A DNA stretch of 64,000 bases, taken from Ornithinibacillus massiliensis (GTDB lineage: Bacteria; Bacillota; Bacilli; Bacillales; Amphibacillaceae). This document shows, in pieces, positions 54,183 to 61,754 of this stretch. Position 1 is the first letter of the stretch, and every line of letters starts with the position of its first letter. The stretch lies in contig NZ_JAGXBY010000001.1 in the NCBI RefSeq assembly GCF_018310345.1, forward strand, positions 806,001-870,000, read 5' to 3'. The position numbers and the translations under genes were made by a program. The notes under the pieces were generated by a model. The model was not told the DNA's origin. It was given only the letters and a program-made list of their open reading frames with translations, and ran no database searches.

Positions 54183-54210
54183 TTGAAAGCGCTTCAGGAT
54201 GTGTTAATAT
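54183..54210 (+). promoter_or_regulatory. Sigma-A promoter with overlapping candidate cre site
   Basis: TTGAAA (54183-54188) and TAATAT (54205-54210) are 16 bases apart. The near-palindrome TGAAAGCGCTTCA (54184-54196), which matches the left half of the CcpA cre consensus, covers the -35 and spacer. Catabolite repression is therefore expected; this is inference. No sigma-54 -24/-12 element (GG-N10-GC) is seen. Confidence 0.55.
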
Positions 54211-54249
54211 GAAAAGTAAGTTTTCTAATAACAACTTGGGGGGAGCAAT

Positions 54250-55275
54250 TTGAAAGCAGCAGTAGTAGTAGAACCAACAAAAATTGAAATACAGGATATA
54301 GAGGTTCCAAAGATTAAAGCGAACGAAGTACTTATCAAAGTGAAAACGGTAGGTGTCTGTGGTTCGGATTTACATCTATTTAAAGGGACCCATGCATTCC
54401 GTAAGCCACCTGCAATACTAGGACATGAAATCGCGGGTGAAGTGGTTGAAGTTGGACCAGATGTAACCAAATTTCGTATCGGTGATCGTGTAACAGTAGA
54501 GCCGCATATTGGTTGTGGTGAGTGTGAGTTTTGTGAAAAGGATTTATTAAATCTATGTACCGGTAAAAAGGCACCTGGTGTCCCAGGATGGATTGGAACA
54601 TTCTCTGAATACTTTAACGCACCTGAGGATATTGTCTATAAAATAGCAGATGATATTAGCTATGAGATTGGTACATTAGTAGAACCACTAGCGGTAGGTA
54701 TTCATGCGATTGAACGAATTACCGTACCAGAGAAAGATACGATTGCTATTTTAGGTTCTGGAACAATCGGATTGTTAACATTAGTAGCGGCTAGAGAAGC
54801 AGGCTATAAAAATATCATTTGTACCGATACACAGCCTTTTAACTTGGAAATGGCTAAAAAGCAAGGAGCCATACTAGCATTAAATCCAATCGAAGATGAT
54901 GTTGAGGCTAAAATTAAAGAATTTACTAATGGTAGAGGTGTTGATGTGGCAATTGTAGCTGCTGATGCTCCAGGTATCATAGATCAAGCATCGTCTATCG
55001 TAAGAAAACGTGGAGAAGTAGGAATTGTTGCAATGATTACGAAGCAAATACCAGTGGATACGTATAGCTTTGTATTCAATGAAATATCCTTATTTGGCGC
55101 AATGACGTATGAAACAAAGGATTTTGAAAAAGCTAATCAGTTAGTTAATGAGGGACTAGATTTAAGCGATTTCATTACACAACGTGTCCCATTAGAGGAA
55201 TCACAAAAAGCGCTAGATATACTTAACGAAAAGAAAGAAAATGTCGTTAAAGTAATTGTAGAAGTAGATAAATAG
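54250..55275 (+). CDS. Zinc-dependent medium-chain dehydrogenase (sorbitol/threonine dehydrogenase-like)
   Basis: The start is TTG 54250 behind GGGGGGAG. The 341-residue protein has catalytic zinc motifs GVCGSDLHLFKG (Cys about 37) and GHEIAGEVVEVG (His about 57) and the structural site CGECEFCEKDLLNLC (about 90-104). ILGSGTIGLLTLVAAREAG is the nucleotide loop. This is the sorbitol/L-threonine 3-dehydrogenase branch, which oxidises secondary alcohols of polyols. It is the first gene of the operon with DctPQM, OtnK and OtnC, so it most likely oxidises a four-carbon sugar acid or its precursor to the 3-oxo acid. This would replace the beta-hydroxyacid-type LtnD or OtnR-linked dehydrogenases used elsewhere. 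Confidence 0.88.
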   Translation: MKAAVVVEPTKIEIQDIEVPKIKANEVLIKVKTVGVCGSDLHLFKGTHAFRKPPAILGHEIAGEVVEVGPDVTKFRIGDRVTVEPHIGCGECEFCEKDLLNLCTGKKAPGVPGWIGTFSEYFNAPEDIVYKIADDISYEIGTLVEPLAVGIHAIERITVPEKDTIAILGSGTIGLLTLVAAREAGYKNIICTDTQPFNLEMAKKQGAILALNPIEDDVEAKIKEFTNGRGVDVAIVAADAPGIIDQASSIVRKRGEVGIVAMITKQIPVDTYSFVFNEISLFGAMTYETKDFEKANQLVNEGLDLSDFITQRVPLEESQKALDILNEKKENVVKVIVEVDK

Positions 55276-55293
55276 AAAAGGGGAATGGAAAAA

Positions 55294-56292
55294 ATGAAAA
55301 GAACTTCAACGAAATTAATTGCACTACTTATCATCATAGGCTTTGTAATGGCAGGGTGTTCAGATGATTCATCTTCTAAAGGAGGAGATGCGGTAACACT
55401 TAAATTAGGACATATTCAATCAGAGAATGATCTTTGGCATGATGGAGCAGTGAAATTTAAAGAAGAAGTAGAACGACTTTCAGAAGGTAATATGAAAGTT
55501 GAAATCTATCCAAACTCTACACTTGGTGGAGATAGAGATATGGCAGAAGGTATGCAAATTGGTACGGTTGACTTTGCTTTAGTTGCAGGGGTTTTAGGAA
55601 ATTTTGAAGACTCTATTCAATTGTTAGAACTTCCGTATTTATTTAGTAGTCAAGAAGAATATAACAAAGTAATTCATGGTGAAGTAGGACAAGAAATTGC
55701 TAATCGTGTCTTAGAAGCATCTGATATTAGAATCTTAAATTGGTGGGATCGCGGACCAAGACATATTACGGCGAACAAACCAATCGAAACAGTAGCCGAT
55801 ATTAAAGGCTTGAAAATGAGAATACCGGAAATCAAAGCGATGGAACATACATGGCAAGCAATGGGAGCTTCCCCAACAACAATGGCATGGAATGAAGTGT
55901 ACACTGGTTTAGAGCAAAATGTTATCGAAGCACAAGAAAATCCTATTCCATTTATTTTTGGTGGACGTATCCATGAGGTACAAGATTATTTATCTCTAAC
56001 AGCACATAAGTACGAGTATGTGACACTAGCAATGAGTGATATGACTTGGTCTAAGCTATCAGCTGAACAACAAGAAATTATACAAGAAGCAGCAGATATC
56101 GCGACAGAATATGAGAATCAACTTGTAAGTGAACAAACAGATGAAATTCTTGAAACAATGAAAAGTGAAGGGCTAGAAGTAATAGAGCCTGATGTAGAAG
56201 CGTTCGCTGAGGAAGCTAGAAAATCTCACAGCGAATTTGCAGAGACAATTGATATCGATCTTTATAACCGAATTGTAGAAGCACTTAAATAG
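55294..56292 (+). CDS. dctP: TRAP transporter solute-binding lipoprotein DctP (second system)
   Basis: The start chosen is ATG 55294 (ATG 55285 lies too close to AAAAGGGG). The 332-residue protein has a lipobox VMAGC (Cys about residue 20). Family blocks: YPNSTLGGDRDMAEGMQIGT, ADIKGLKMRIPEIKAMEHTW (substrate Arg), AWNEVYTGLEQNVIEAQENP. In the described tetronate pathways, D-erythronate and L-threonate are imported by TRAP systems of this type. It differs clearly from the first DctP (45017), so the ligands are probably different. Confidence 0.92.
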   Translation: MKRTSTKLIALLIIIGFVMAGCSDDSSSKGGDAVTLKLGHIQSENDLWHDGAVKFKEEVERLSEGNMKVEIYPNSTLGGDRDMAEGMQIGTVDFALVAGVLGNFEDSIQLLELPYLFSSQEEYNKVIHGEVGQEIANRVLEASDIRILNWWDRGPRHITANKPIETVADIKGLKMRIPEIKAMEHTWQAMGASPTTMAWNEVYTGLEQNVIEAQENPIPFIFGGRIHEVQDYLSLTAHKYEYVTLAMSDMTWSKLSAEQQEIIQEAADIATEYENQLVSEQTDEILETMKSEGLEVIEPDVEAFAEEARKSHSEFAETIDIDLYNRIVEALK

Positions 56293-56357
56293 AAAAAAGA
56301 AGTAGGAGTGAAGAGTTTTCTTTGCTCCTCCTTTATTACAGATGAGAGGTGTTAACA

Positions 56358-56834
56358 GTGCAAAAGCTGGATAAGATTCTGGTGAAGACATTGTATTATG
56401 TTTGTGGATTCCTGATGTTTTTAATGGTATCCGTTGTTACTGCGCAAGTAATATCTAGGTATCTATTTAATAGCCCGTTGACATGGACTGAGGAATTAGC
56501 CCGTTATACATTTGTTTGGGTTTCATTTTTAGGGATGGCTGTTGCGATAAAATATGGATCCCATATTGCATTAGATATGTTAGTTCGAAAATTAACTGGT
56601 GTTAGTCGTAAAACGCTCATGGTGTTTAATAATATGCTAGTTTTAATTTTCTCAGGAATATTAACTTATAGTGGATTTGAATTTGTTAAATTAGGAGCTA
56701 GACAATCCAGTCCATCTTTATCATTACCGATGGAGCTCGTTTACATTGTTATTCCGATTTCAGGAATACTATTAATCTATTTTGTTTTAAGTGAAACCAT
56801 ACAAATCATTAGAAAGGCAGGGGATGAGCAATAA
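56358..56834 (+). CDS. dctQ: TRAP transporter small permease DctQ (second system)
   Basis: The start chosen is GTG 56358 behind GAGAGG; GTG 56349 overlaps that site. The 158-residue protein has four membrane segments and the family motif SPLTWTEELARYTFVWVSFL followed by AIKYGSHIALDML. It ends in TAATG, overlapping dctM by one base. Confidence 0.92.
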   Translation: MQKLDKILVKTLYYVCGFLMFLMVSVVTAQVISRYLFNSPLTWTEELARYTFVWVSFLGMAVAIKYGSHIALDMLVRKLTGVSRKTLMVFNNMLVLIFSGILTYSGFEFVKLGARQSSPSLSLPMELVYIVIPISGILLIYFVLSETIQIIRKAGDEQ

Positions 56835-58096
56835 TGGGTGCTATTTTATTTGGAACGTTTGTAGTACTTCTTGTGTTAGGCGTACCAATTGGTTTTGTTC
56901 TAGCACTTTCCTCAATCGGAGCGATGCTGGCTAGTGATTATCCAATTGTTGTCTTAAGTCAACGATTATTTACAGCACTTGATTCATTCCCTTTTATGGC
57001 CATTCCTTTATTCATGCTAGCTGGGTCAATTATGGGGCATGGTGGAATTACTAGAAGAATCATCGATTTTGCATTATCGATTGTTGGGAATATTAAAGGT
57101 GCTTTAGGGCATGTTGTTGCCACAAGTGGAATTATGATGGGTGGTATTTCAGGCTCTGGTGTAGCAGATACAGCTGCTTTAGGTTCTGTTATGGTGCCAG
57201 AAATGAAAAAAAGAAAGTATGATGCCGGATTCTCTGCTGCTTTAGTAGCCGCATCAGGAAGTATTGGGCTAATCATACCACCAAGTATAGCGTTAATTAT
57301 CTATGGTGTAACAACACAATCCTCGATTGGAGACTTATTCGTAGCTGGTATTATTCCCGGTGTGTTAATTGGATTGGGATTCTTTGTGTATTCTTATTTT
57401 GTAGCGAAGCGAAAGAATTACCCGAAAGAAGGGAAAGTTAGCTTAAAAGGTGTATGGACTAGCTTTAAGCGAGCTGCTTTCGCGTTAGCGATGCCTGTTA
57501 TTATTATTGTAGGTATTAGAGGTGGCGCATTCACAGCTACAGAAGGTGGAGCAATCATTGCTGTTTACGCCTTTATCATTAGTGCATTTGTTTATAAAGA
57601 AATTAAATTAAAGGACTTACCGAAGATATTTTTTGATGCAGCATTAAGTACAGCTATTATTTCTACTATTATTGCTGCTACGTCACTATTTGGATGGTTA
57701 TTATCAAGTGAACAAATTCCACAACAAATAACCTCTACATTATTGAGTATTACAGATAATCCAATTTTATTATTACTAATTATCAACTTAATCTTATTAG
57801 TAGTAGGGATGTTCTTAGATAGTGGCCCGGCCATTATGTTATTAGCACCGATTTTAGCCCCTGTAGCAGGAAGTTTAGGTGTAGATCCTGTACAGTTCGG
57901 TTTAGTCATGGTTATTAACTTGACGATTGGTTTATTAACTCCACCTGTAGGAACTTCTATGTATGTGGCAAGTAATATTTCAGGAGTCCCTATTATGGAA
58001 TTATCGAAAAAGCTATTACCGTTTTGGGTAATTATGATCGCTGTTTTAATGCTCGTGACATTTGTTCCTGAAATAACAACTATTTTCACAAAATAA
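56834..58096 (+). CDS. dctM: TRAP transporter large permease DctM (second system)
   Basis: The 420-residue protein has about twelve membrane segments. GGISGSGVADTAALGSVMVP, ASGSIGLIIPPSIALIIYGV and LLTPPVGTSMYVASNISGVP are the DctM signatures. GGGGATGA lies before the start and the stop/start overlap with dctQ couples their translation. It imports the substrate with sodium. Confidence 0.93.
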   Translation: MGAILFGTFVVLLVLGVPIGFVLALSSIGAMLASDYPIVVLSQRLFTALDSFPFMAIPLFMLAGSIMGHGGITRRIIDFALSIVGNIKGALGHVVATSGIMMGGISGSGVADTAALGSVMVPEMKKRKYDAGFSAALVAASGSIGLIIPPSIALIIYGVTTQSSIGDLFVAGIIPGVLIGLGFFVYSYFVAKRKNYPKEGKVSLKGVWTSFKRAAFALAMPVIIIVGIRGGAFTATEGGAIIAVYAFIISAFVYKEIKLKDLPKIFFDAALSTAIISTIIAATSLFGWLLSSEQIPQQITSTLLSITDNPILLLLIINLILLVVGMFLDSGPAIMLLAPILAPVAGSLGVDPVQFGLVMVINLTIGLLTPPVGTSMYVASNISGVPIMELSKKLLPFWVIMIAVLMLVTFVPEITTIFTK

Positions 58097-58140
58097 GTAT
58101 TGGCATAGGTAAATAAATAGGTTAAGAAAGGAATTTAGAT

Positions 58141-59418
58141 ATGGGGAAGATTATTTTAGGTATCGTAGCAGATGATTTTTCAGGTGGGAGCGACGCGGCT
58201 TCCTTCCTGGCTAAACAAGGTATCAAAACGTATCTATACAATGGGATACCGGCAGAAGATTATCAGGTAGATGAGGAAAATATCGCCGTTGTCATTGCCT
58301 TGAAAACAAGAACAGAAGAGAAAGCAAAAGCTGTATCAGAATCATTAGAGGCTTTCCAGTGGTTGAAGAATCATGGCGCAACACAATTATATAGTAAGTA
58401 TTGTTCTACATTCGATTCTACTGAAGAGGGCAATATTGGTCCTATCATTGATGGGGTATTAGAAAAGTACGATATTCATTATACAGTTCTTGTCCCAGCT
58501 CTTCCGGTTAATGGAAGAATCGTGAAGGATGGGCAATTGATTGTGAATGGTGTGCCTCTAAATGAGACGCACATGAGACACCATCCGTTAACACCAATGT
58601 GGGATGCTAACATAGCGAATTTAATGGAGCCACAAGGGAAATATCCAAGTCTTAAGATTAACCATGAACAATTAGAATTACCTAATGAAGAAATTTTATC
58701 CTTAATTGAGGATTTTGGGAAAGATAAAGAACATTTTTATGTGATTCCTGATTATGTGGAGGAAAAACACGCACAAAAAATAGTAGAGTTGTTTGGTGAT
58801 TTACCGTTATTAACCGGTGGATCAGGTCTAATGACGGAACTTGGTCGTAAATACCTTCATGAGAATTCTCAGGTGGAATTTCAAAGAAGCTCCACTAATG
58901 GAAAGGCGATTATTCTAGCGGGAAGTTGTTCGGTAGCAACCCTACAACAAATAGAAGAATTTAAGAAATTAAACAAGCCTTCATTTAGAATTGACCCATT
59001 CCAATTGGCTGATGGGACACAAACAAAAGAAATGTTATGGGAACAAATTCAAGCTTCAGAAGAAGATGAAATCTTAGTTTATAGCTCTGATAAGCCTGAG
59101 AATGTGAAAGAGGCTCAGAAGGCTGGAAGAGAAAAAGTATCAGAACTATTGGAGCAAACAACAGCATTTCTTGCGAAGAATGCAGTTAGCAATGGCTACA
59201 ATCGTATTATTGTAGCAGGTGGTGAAACTTCTGGGGCGGTAACAAAAACACTAGGATACAATTCCTATTTAGTGGGCGATAGCATCGATCCAGGTGTTCC
59301 AATCATGGTACCAACCCAAAATAAAGACATACGTCTAGTGTTGAAATCAGGGAACTTTGGAGATAAGGATTTCTTTATCAAAGCTGCCAACATGACAAAG
59401 GGTGATTCCATTGACTAG
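58141..59418 (+). CDS. otnK: 3-oxo-tetronate kinase OtnK (DUF1537 four-carbon acid sugar kinase)
   Basis: ATG follows AGAAAGGA. The 425-residue protein has the N-terminal DUF1537 start ILGIVADDFSGGSDAASFLA (residues 4-23), KYCSTFDSTEEGNIGPIIDG, and ALPVNGRIVKDGQLIVNGVP, typical of the OtnK/DtnK/ErnK family. The C-terminal nucleotide-binding domain contains IILAGSCSVATLQQI, IIVAGGETSGAVTKTL and DPGVPIMVP. It phosphorylates a 3-oxo-tetronate at O4; with OtnC downstream the product would be dihydroxyacetone phosphate after decarboxylation. It overlaps otnC by eight bases. Confidence 0.9.
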   Translation: MGKIILGIVADDFSGGSDAASFLAKQGIKTYLYNGIPAEDYQVDEENIAVVIALKTRTEEKAKAVSESLEAFQWLKNHGATQLYSKYCSTFDSTEEGNIGPIIDGVLEKYDIHYTVLVPALPVNGRIVKDGQLIVNGVPLNETHMRHHPLTPMWDANIANLMEPQGKYPSLKINHEQLELPNEEILSLIEDFGKDKEHFYVIPDYVEEKHAQKIVELFGDLPLLTGGSGLMTELGRKYLHENSQVEFQRSSTNGKAIILAGSCSVATLQQIEEFKKLNKPSFRIDPFQLADGTQTKEMLWEQIQASEEDEILVYSSDKPENVKEAQKAGREKVSELLEQTTAFLAKNAVSNGYNRIIVAGGETSGAVTKTLGYNSYLVGDSIDPGVPIMVPTQNKDIRLVLKSGNFGDKDFFIKAANMTKGDSID

Positions 59419-60013
59419 CCTAGAGAAAAAAATATCAGATGCTATATGGATTGGGAAGGCTTTATTTGATAGAGATAAGGCTACAGGCTCCTCTGCCAAC
59501 ATGAGCTTTATCCACGAAGGTAACATTTATATTACTGGTAGCGGAACTTGCTTCGGAAATTTAACGAAAGAAGATTTTTCCGTAACGAGTCGTGATGGGG
59601 AACATCTTACGGGGATTAAACCAAGTAAGGAGCTTCCTCTTCACAAAACGTTATATGATAAGGATGATTCCATACAAGCTGTTATCCACACACATAGCTT
59701 TTATTCAACGTTATGGTCATGCTTAAAGCATGAGAATGAAAGGGACATCATCCCATCCTATACCCCGTATTTAAAAATGAAAATTGGAACGATTGGTCTA
59801 GTACCATATGGTAAGCCAGGCTCAGAAACCTTATTTCAATATTTCAAGGACAGACTTCATGATAGCGATGGATACATCCTGCAAAATCATGGACCAGTAG
59901 TAGGCGATAAGGATTTATTATCTGCCTTCTACGCACTAGAAGAGTTAGAGGAAAGTGCAAGAATAGCCTGGGAGCTACGTAATGACCAAAAAAGAGCTAA
60001 CTTGATAACGTGA
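59411..60013 (+). CDS. otnC: 3-oxo-tetronate 4-phosphate decarboxylase OtnC (class II aldolase family)
   Basis: The start chosen is TTG 59411, five bases after AAAGGGTG and overlapping the otnK stop by eight bases. The 200-residue protein is a class II aldolase/adducin-type enzyme: SSANMSFIHEGNIYITGSGT (about residues 24-43), VIHTHSFYSTLWSC (zinc His pair, about 91-104) and ILQNHGPVVGDKD (third His). It decarboxylates 3-oxo-tetronate 4-phosphate to dihydroxyacetone phosphate. No hydroxypyruvate isomerase-like OtnI is present. An open frame of tandem 7-residue repeats follows the UGA in the same phase. Confidence 0.88.
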   Translation: MTSLEKKISDAIWIGKALFDRDKATGSSANMSFIHEGNIYITGSGTCFGNLTKEDFSVTSRDGEHLTGIKPSKELPLHKTLYDKDDSIQAVIHTHSFYSTLWSCLKHENERDIIPSYTPYLKMKIGTIGLVPYGKPGSETLFQYFKDRLHDSDGYILQNHGPVVGDKDLLSAFYALEELEESARIAWELRNDQKRANLIT

Positions 60014-60076
60014 TGGGTAGTAATTAGGGATTGGAAGAGTGCTGCAAAAGCAGAAAAGAGGGGCTTGGAAACGGGA

Positions 60077-60183
60077 GAGGGTGTAGTAAATCCTGAAGAG
60101 GGTGCTGCAAATCCTGAAAGAAGACGCTCAAATCCTCAAGAAGGTGCTCCAAATCCTGAAAAACCCCCTCCAAATCCTGAAGA
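60077..60183. repeat. 21-bp tandem array in frame with otnC after its stop
   Basis: Five 21-base copies, consensus GGTGCTCCAAATCCTGAAGA and one more base, lie at about 60080-60184. Read in the phase of otnC after its UGA (60011), the intervening sequence has no stop and the repeats give GVVNPEE, GAANPER, RRSNPQE, GAPNPEK, PPPNPEE, then YVN and TAG near 60196. A new TGG codon follows the UGA. It may be an untranslated array like the others, or a readthrough tail. Confidence 0.8.
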
Positions 60184-60200
60184 ATATGTCAACTAGATAA

Positions 60201-60250
60201 AACCGAACGGATTCTCTGAATCGTAGTTCGGTTTTTTTCTATAGAATGGT
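60201..60250 (+). terminator. Rho-independent terminator of the tetronate operon
   Basis: AACCGAAC (60201-60208) pairs with GTTCGGTT (60236-60243), followed by a run of Ts, with internal GATTCTCTGAATC hairpin. Confidence 0.85.
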
Positions 60251-60371
60251 ATCTGTCATGATCGCAATATGCGCTGGAATATTAGTAAACATGTCCATCT
60301 GTTCAGTAATAAAAATCCGACTTGTCTAATATAGTACAGATATAGCTTGGACAATAGGAGGATTTAAAAAA

Positions 60372-61619
60372 ATGCATAAGCTATTTCCAGGGTTAGGACC
60401 GTTAGCATCCTATCGACTTTCCTATTTAACAGATGATATTACGGCGGGGATTATTGTTACATTTTTATTACTTCCTCAAAGCATGGCATATGCACTTGTT
60501 GCTGGGGTTCCTATTGCGATGGGATTAATTGCGGCCACGATTCCGTTGTTCGTTTATGGACTTTTTGGCGGGTCGAGATATCTGTCCGTAGGTCCAGTAT
60601 CTGTTATATCACTTTTATCATTAACAGGCTTATCCAGTATGGCTCAACCAAGTTCGAAAGAGTATATCATGCTAATTATTATGTTAGCCTTCTTAGTTGG
60701 GGCTATCCAACTTGTCATGGGGCTAGTGAGGGTTGGATCCATTCTAAAATATATTTCAACTTCCGTCATCTATGGTTTCACTTCTGCACTTGCCATAATC
60801 ATTATGCTTAATCAACTCCCTTCGATTATAGGGGTAGATTTGCCGAGCTACCAAGGATTCTTCTCCTATTTGAATCAGGTATTTACTCATCTTCCTATGA
60901 TGAACATATTAACCTTGGCAATTGGACTAGGAAGTATTTTCATTCTCATACTTTTTCAGAAAAAGTTCCATGTAAAGATTGGCCCGTTAGTAGTGATTAT
61001 CCTTTCGGTGTTAGTAGTCGATTTTTTTCATTTAAATAAAGAAGGGATTGAAATAGTTGGCTCGATTCCGCGGGATATAATCGGAGTAGGTTTACAAATG
61101 CCAACTGTCGATATCATCCTGTCACTTTTACCCATCGCCATAACCATTAGTTTTATTTCCTTTTTTGAATCGTTTTCCGTAGCGAAGACATTGGCAGATA
61201 AGGATCGTGAATCGTTAAATCCGAATCAAGAGTTAATTGGTATAGGATTTGCCAATATGGCAAGCTCATTCGCAGGCTCCATTCCGGTTGCAGGTGCCGT
61301 ATCGCGAGCAGCAGTAAGCTATGAGTCCGGTGCAAAAAGTAACCTATCTATCATCATTACAGCGTTATTTATGTTACTAGCAATCTTTTATATCACGCCA
61401 TTTTTATACTTCTTACCGAAAGCTACATTAGGGGCAATCATTATTATTGCGGTAAAGAATTTAATCAACTTTACACCGTTAAACTTGAAGCGTAATAGCC
61501 TGCAGGCACTACCGTTTATCGTTACATTTGCCACTACATTATTTATCGATGTGTTTTTGGGGATTGTATTTGGGATTATAGTGTCTTTGGGATTAACACT
61601 ATTAACAAACCAAAAATAA
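60372..61619 (+). CDS. SulP-family anion transporter, short form without STAS domain
   Basis: ATG follows AGGAGG. The 415-residue protein has about eleven membrane segments and the SulP blocks DDITAGIIVTFLLLPQSMAY (residues 18-37), GLFGGSRYLSVGPVSVISLL, and NQELIGIGFANMASSFAGSI followed by VAGAVSRAAVSYESGAKS. It ends right after the last membrane segment, so the C-terminal STAS domain found in ordinary 500-600-residue SulP proteins is missing. It exchanges or co-transports sulfate, bicarbonate or an organic anion; the substrate cannot be told. Confidence 0.87.
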   Translation: MHKLFPGLGPLASYRLSYLTDDITAGIIVTFLLLPQSMAYALVAGVPIAMGLIAATIPLFVYGLFGGSRYLSVGPVSVISLLSLTGLSSMAQPSSKEYIMLIIMLAFLVGAIQLVMGLVRVGSILKYISTSVIYGFTSALAIIIMLNQLPSIIGVDLPSYQGFFSYLNQVFTHLPMMNILTLAIGLGSIFILILFQKKFHVKIGPLVVIILSVLVVDFFHLNKEGIEIVGSIPRDIIGVGLQMPTVDIILSLLPIAITISFISFFESFSVAKTLADKDRESLNPNQELIGIGFANMASSFAGSIPVAGAVSRAAVSYESGAKSNLSIIITALFMLLAIFYITPFLYFLPKATLGAIIIIAVKNLINFTPLNLKRNSLQALPFIVTFATTLFIDVFLGIVFGIIVSLGLTLLTNQK

Positions 61620-61754
61620 GAGATAAGTGGACGTTATCTTTTCTGAATTAGTATCAACTCATAACAATTCATACTAAAGTTATATTCCATATTTTCAGAA
61701 TATTAGTTATAATGGGAGGTGGAAAAAAACATTGAATACGAGGAGGCAATGAAG

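Noticed and set aside
54163..54249. Sigma-54 promoter for the tetronate operon
   Set aside because: No GG-N10-GC element is present; a sigma-A type promoter is.
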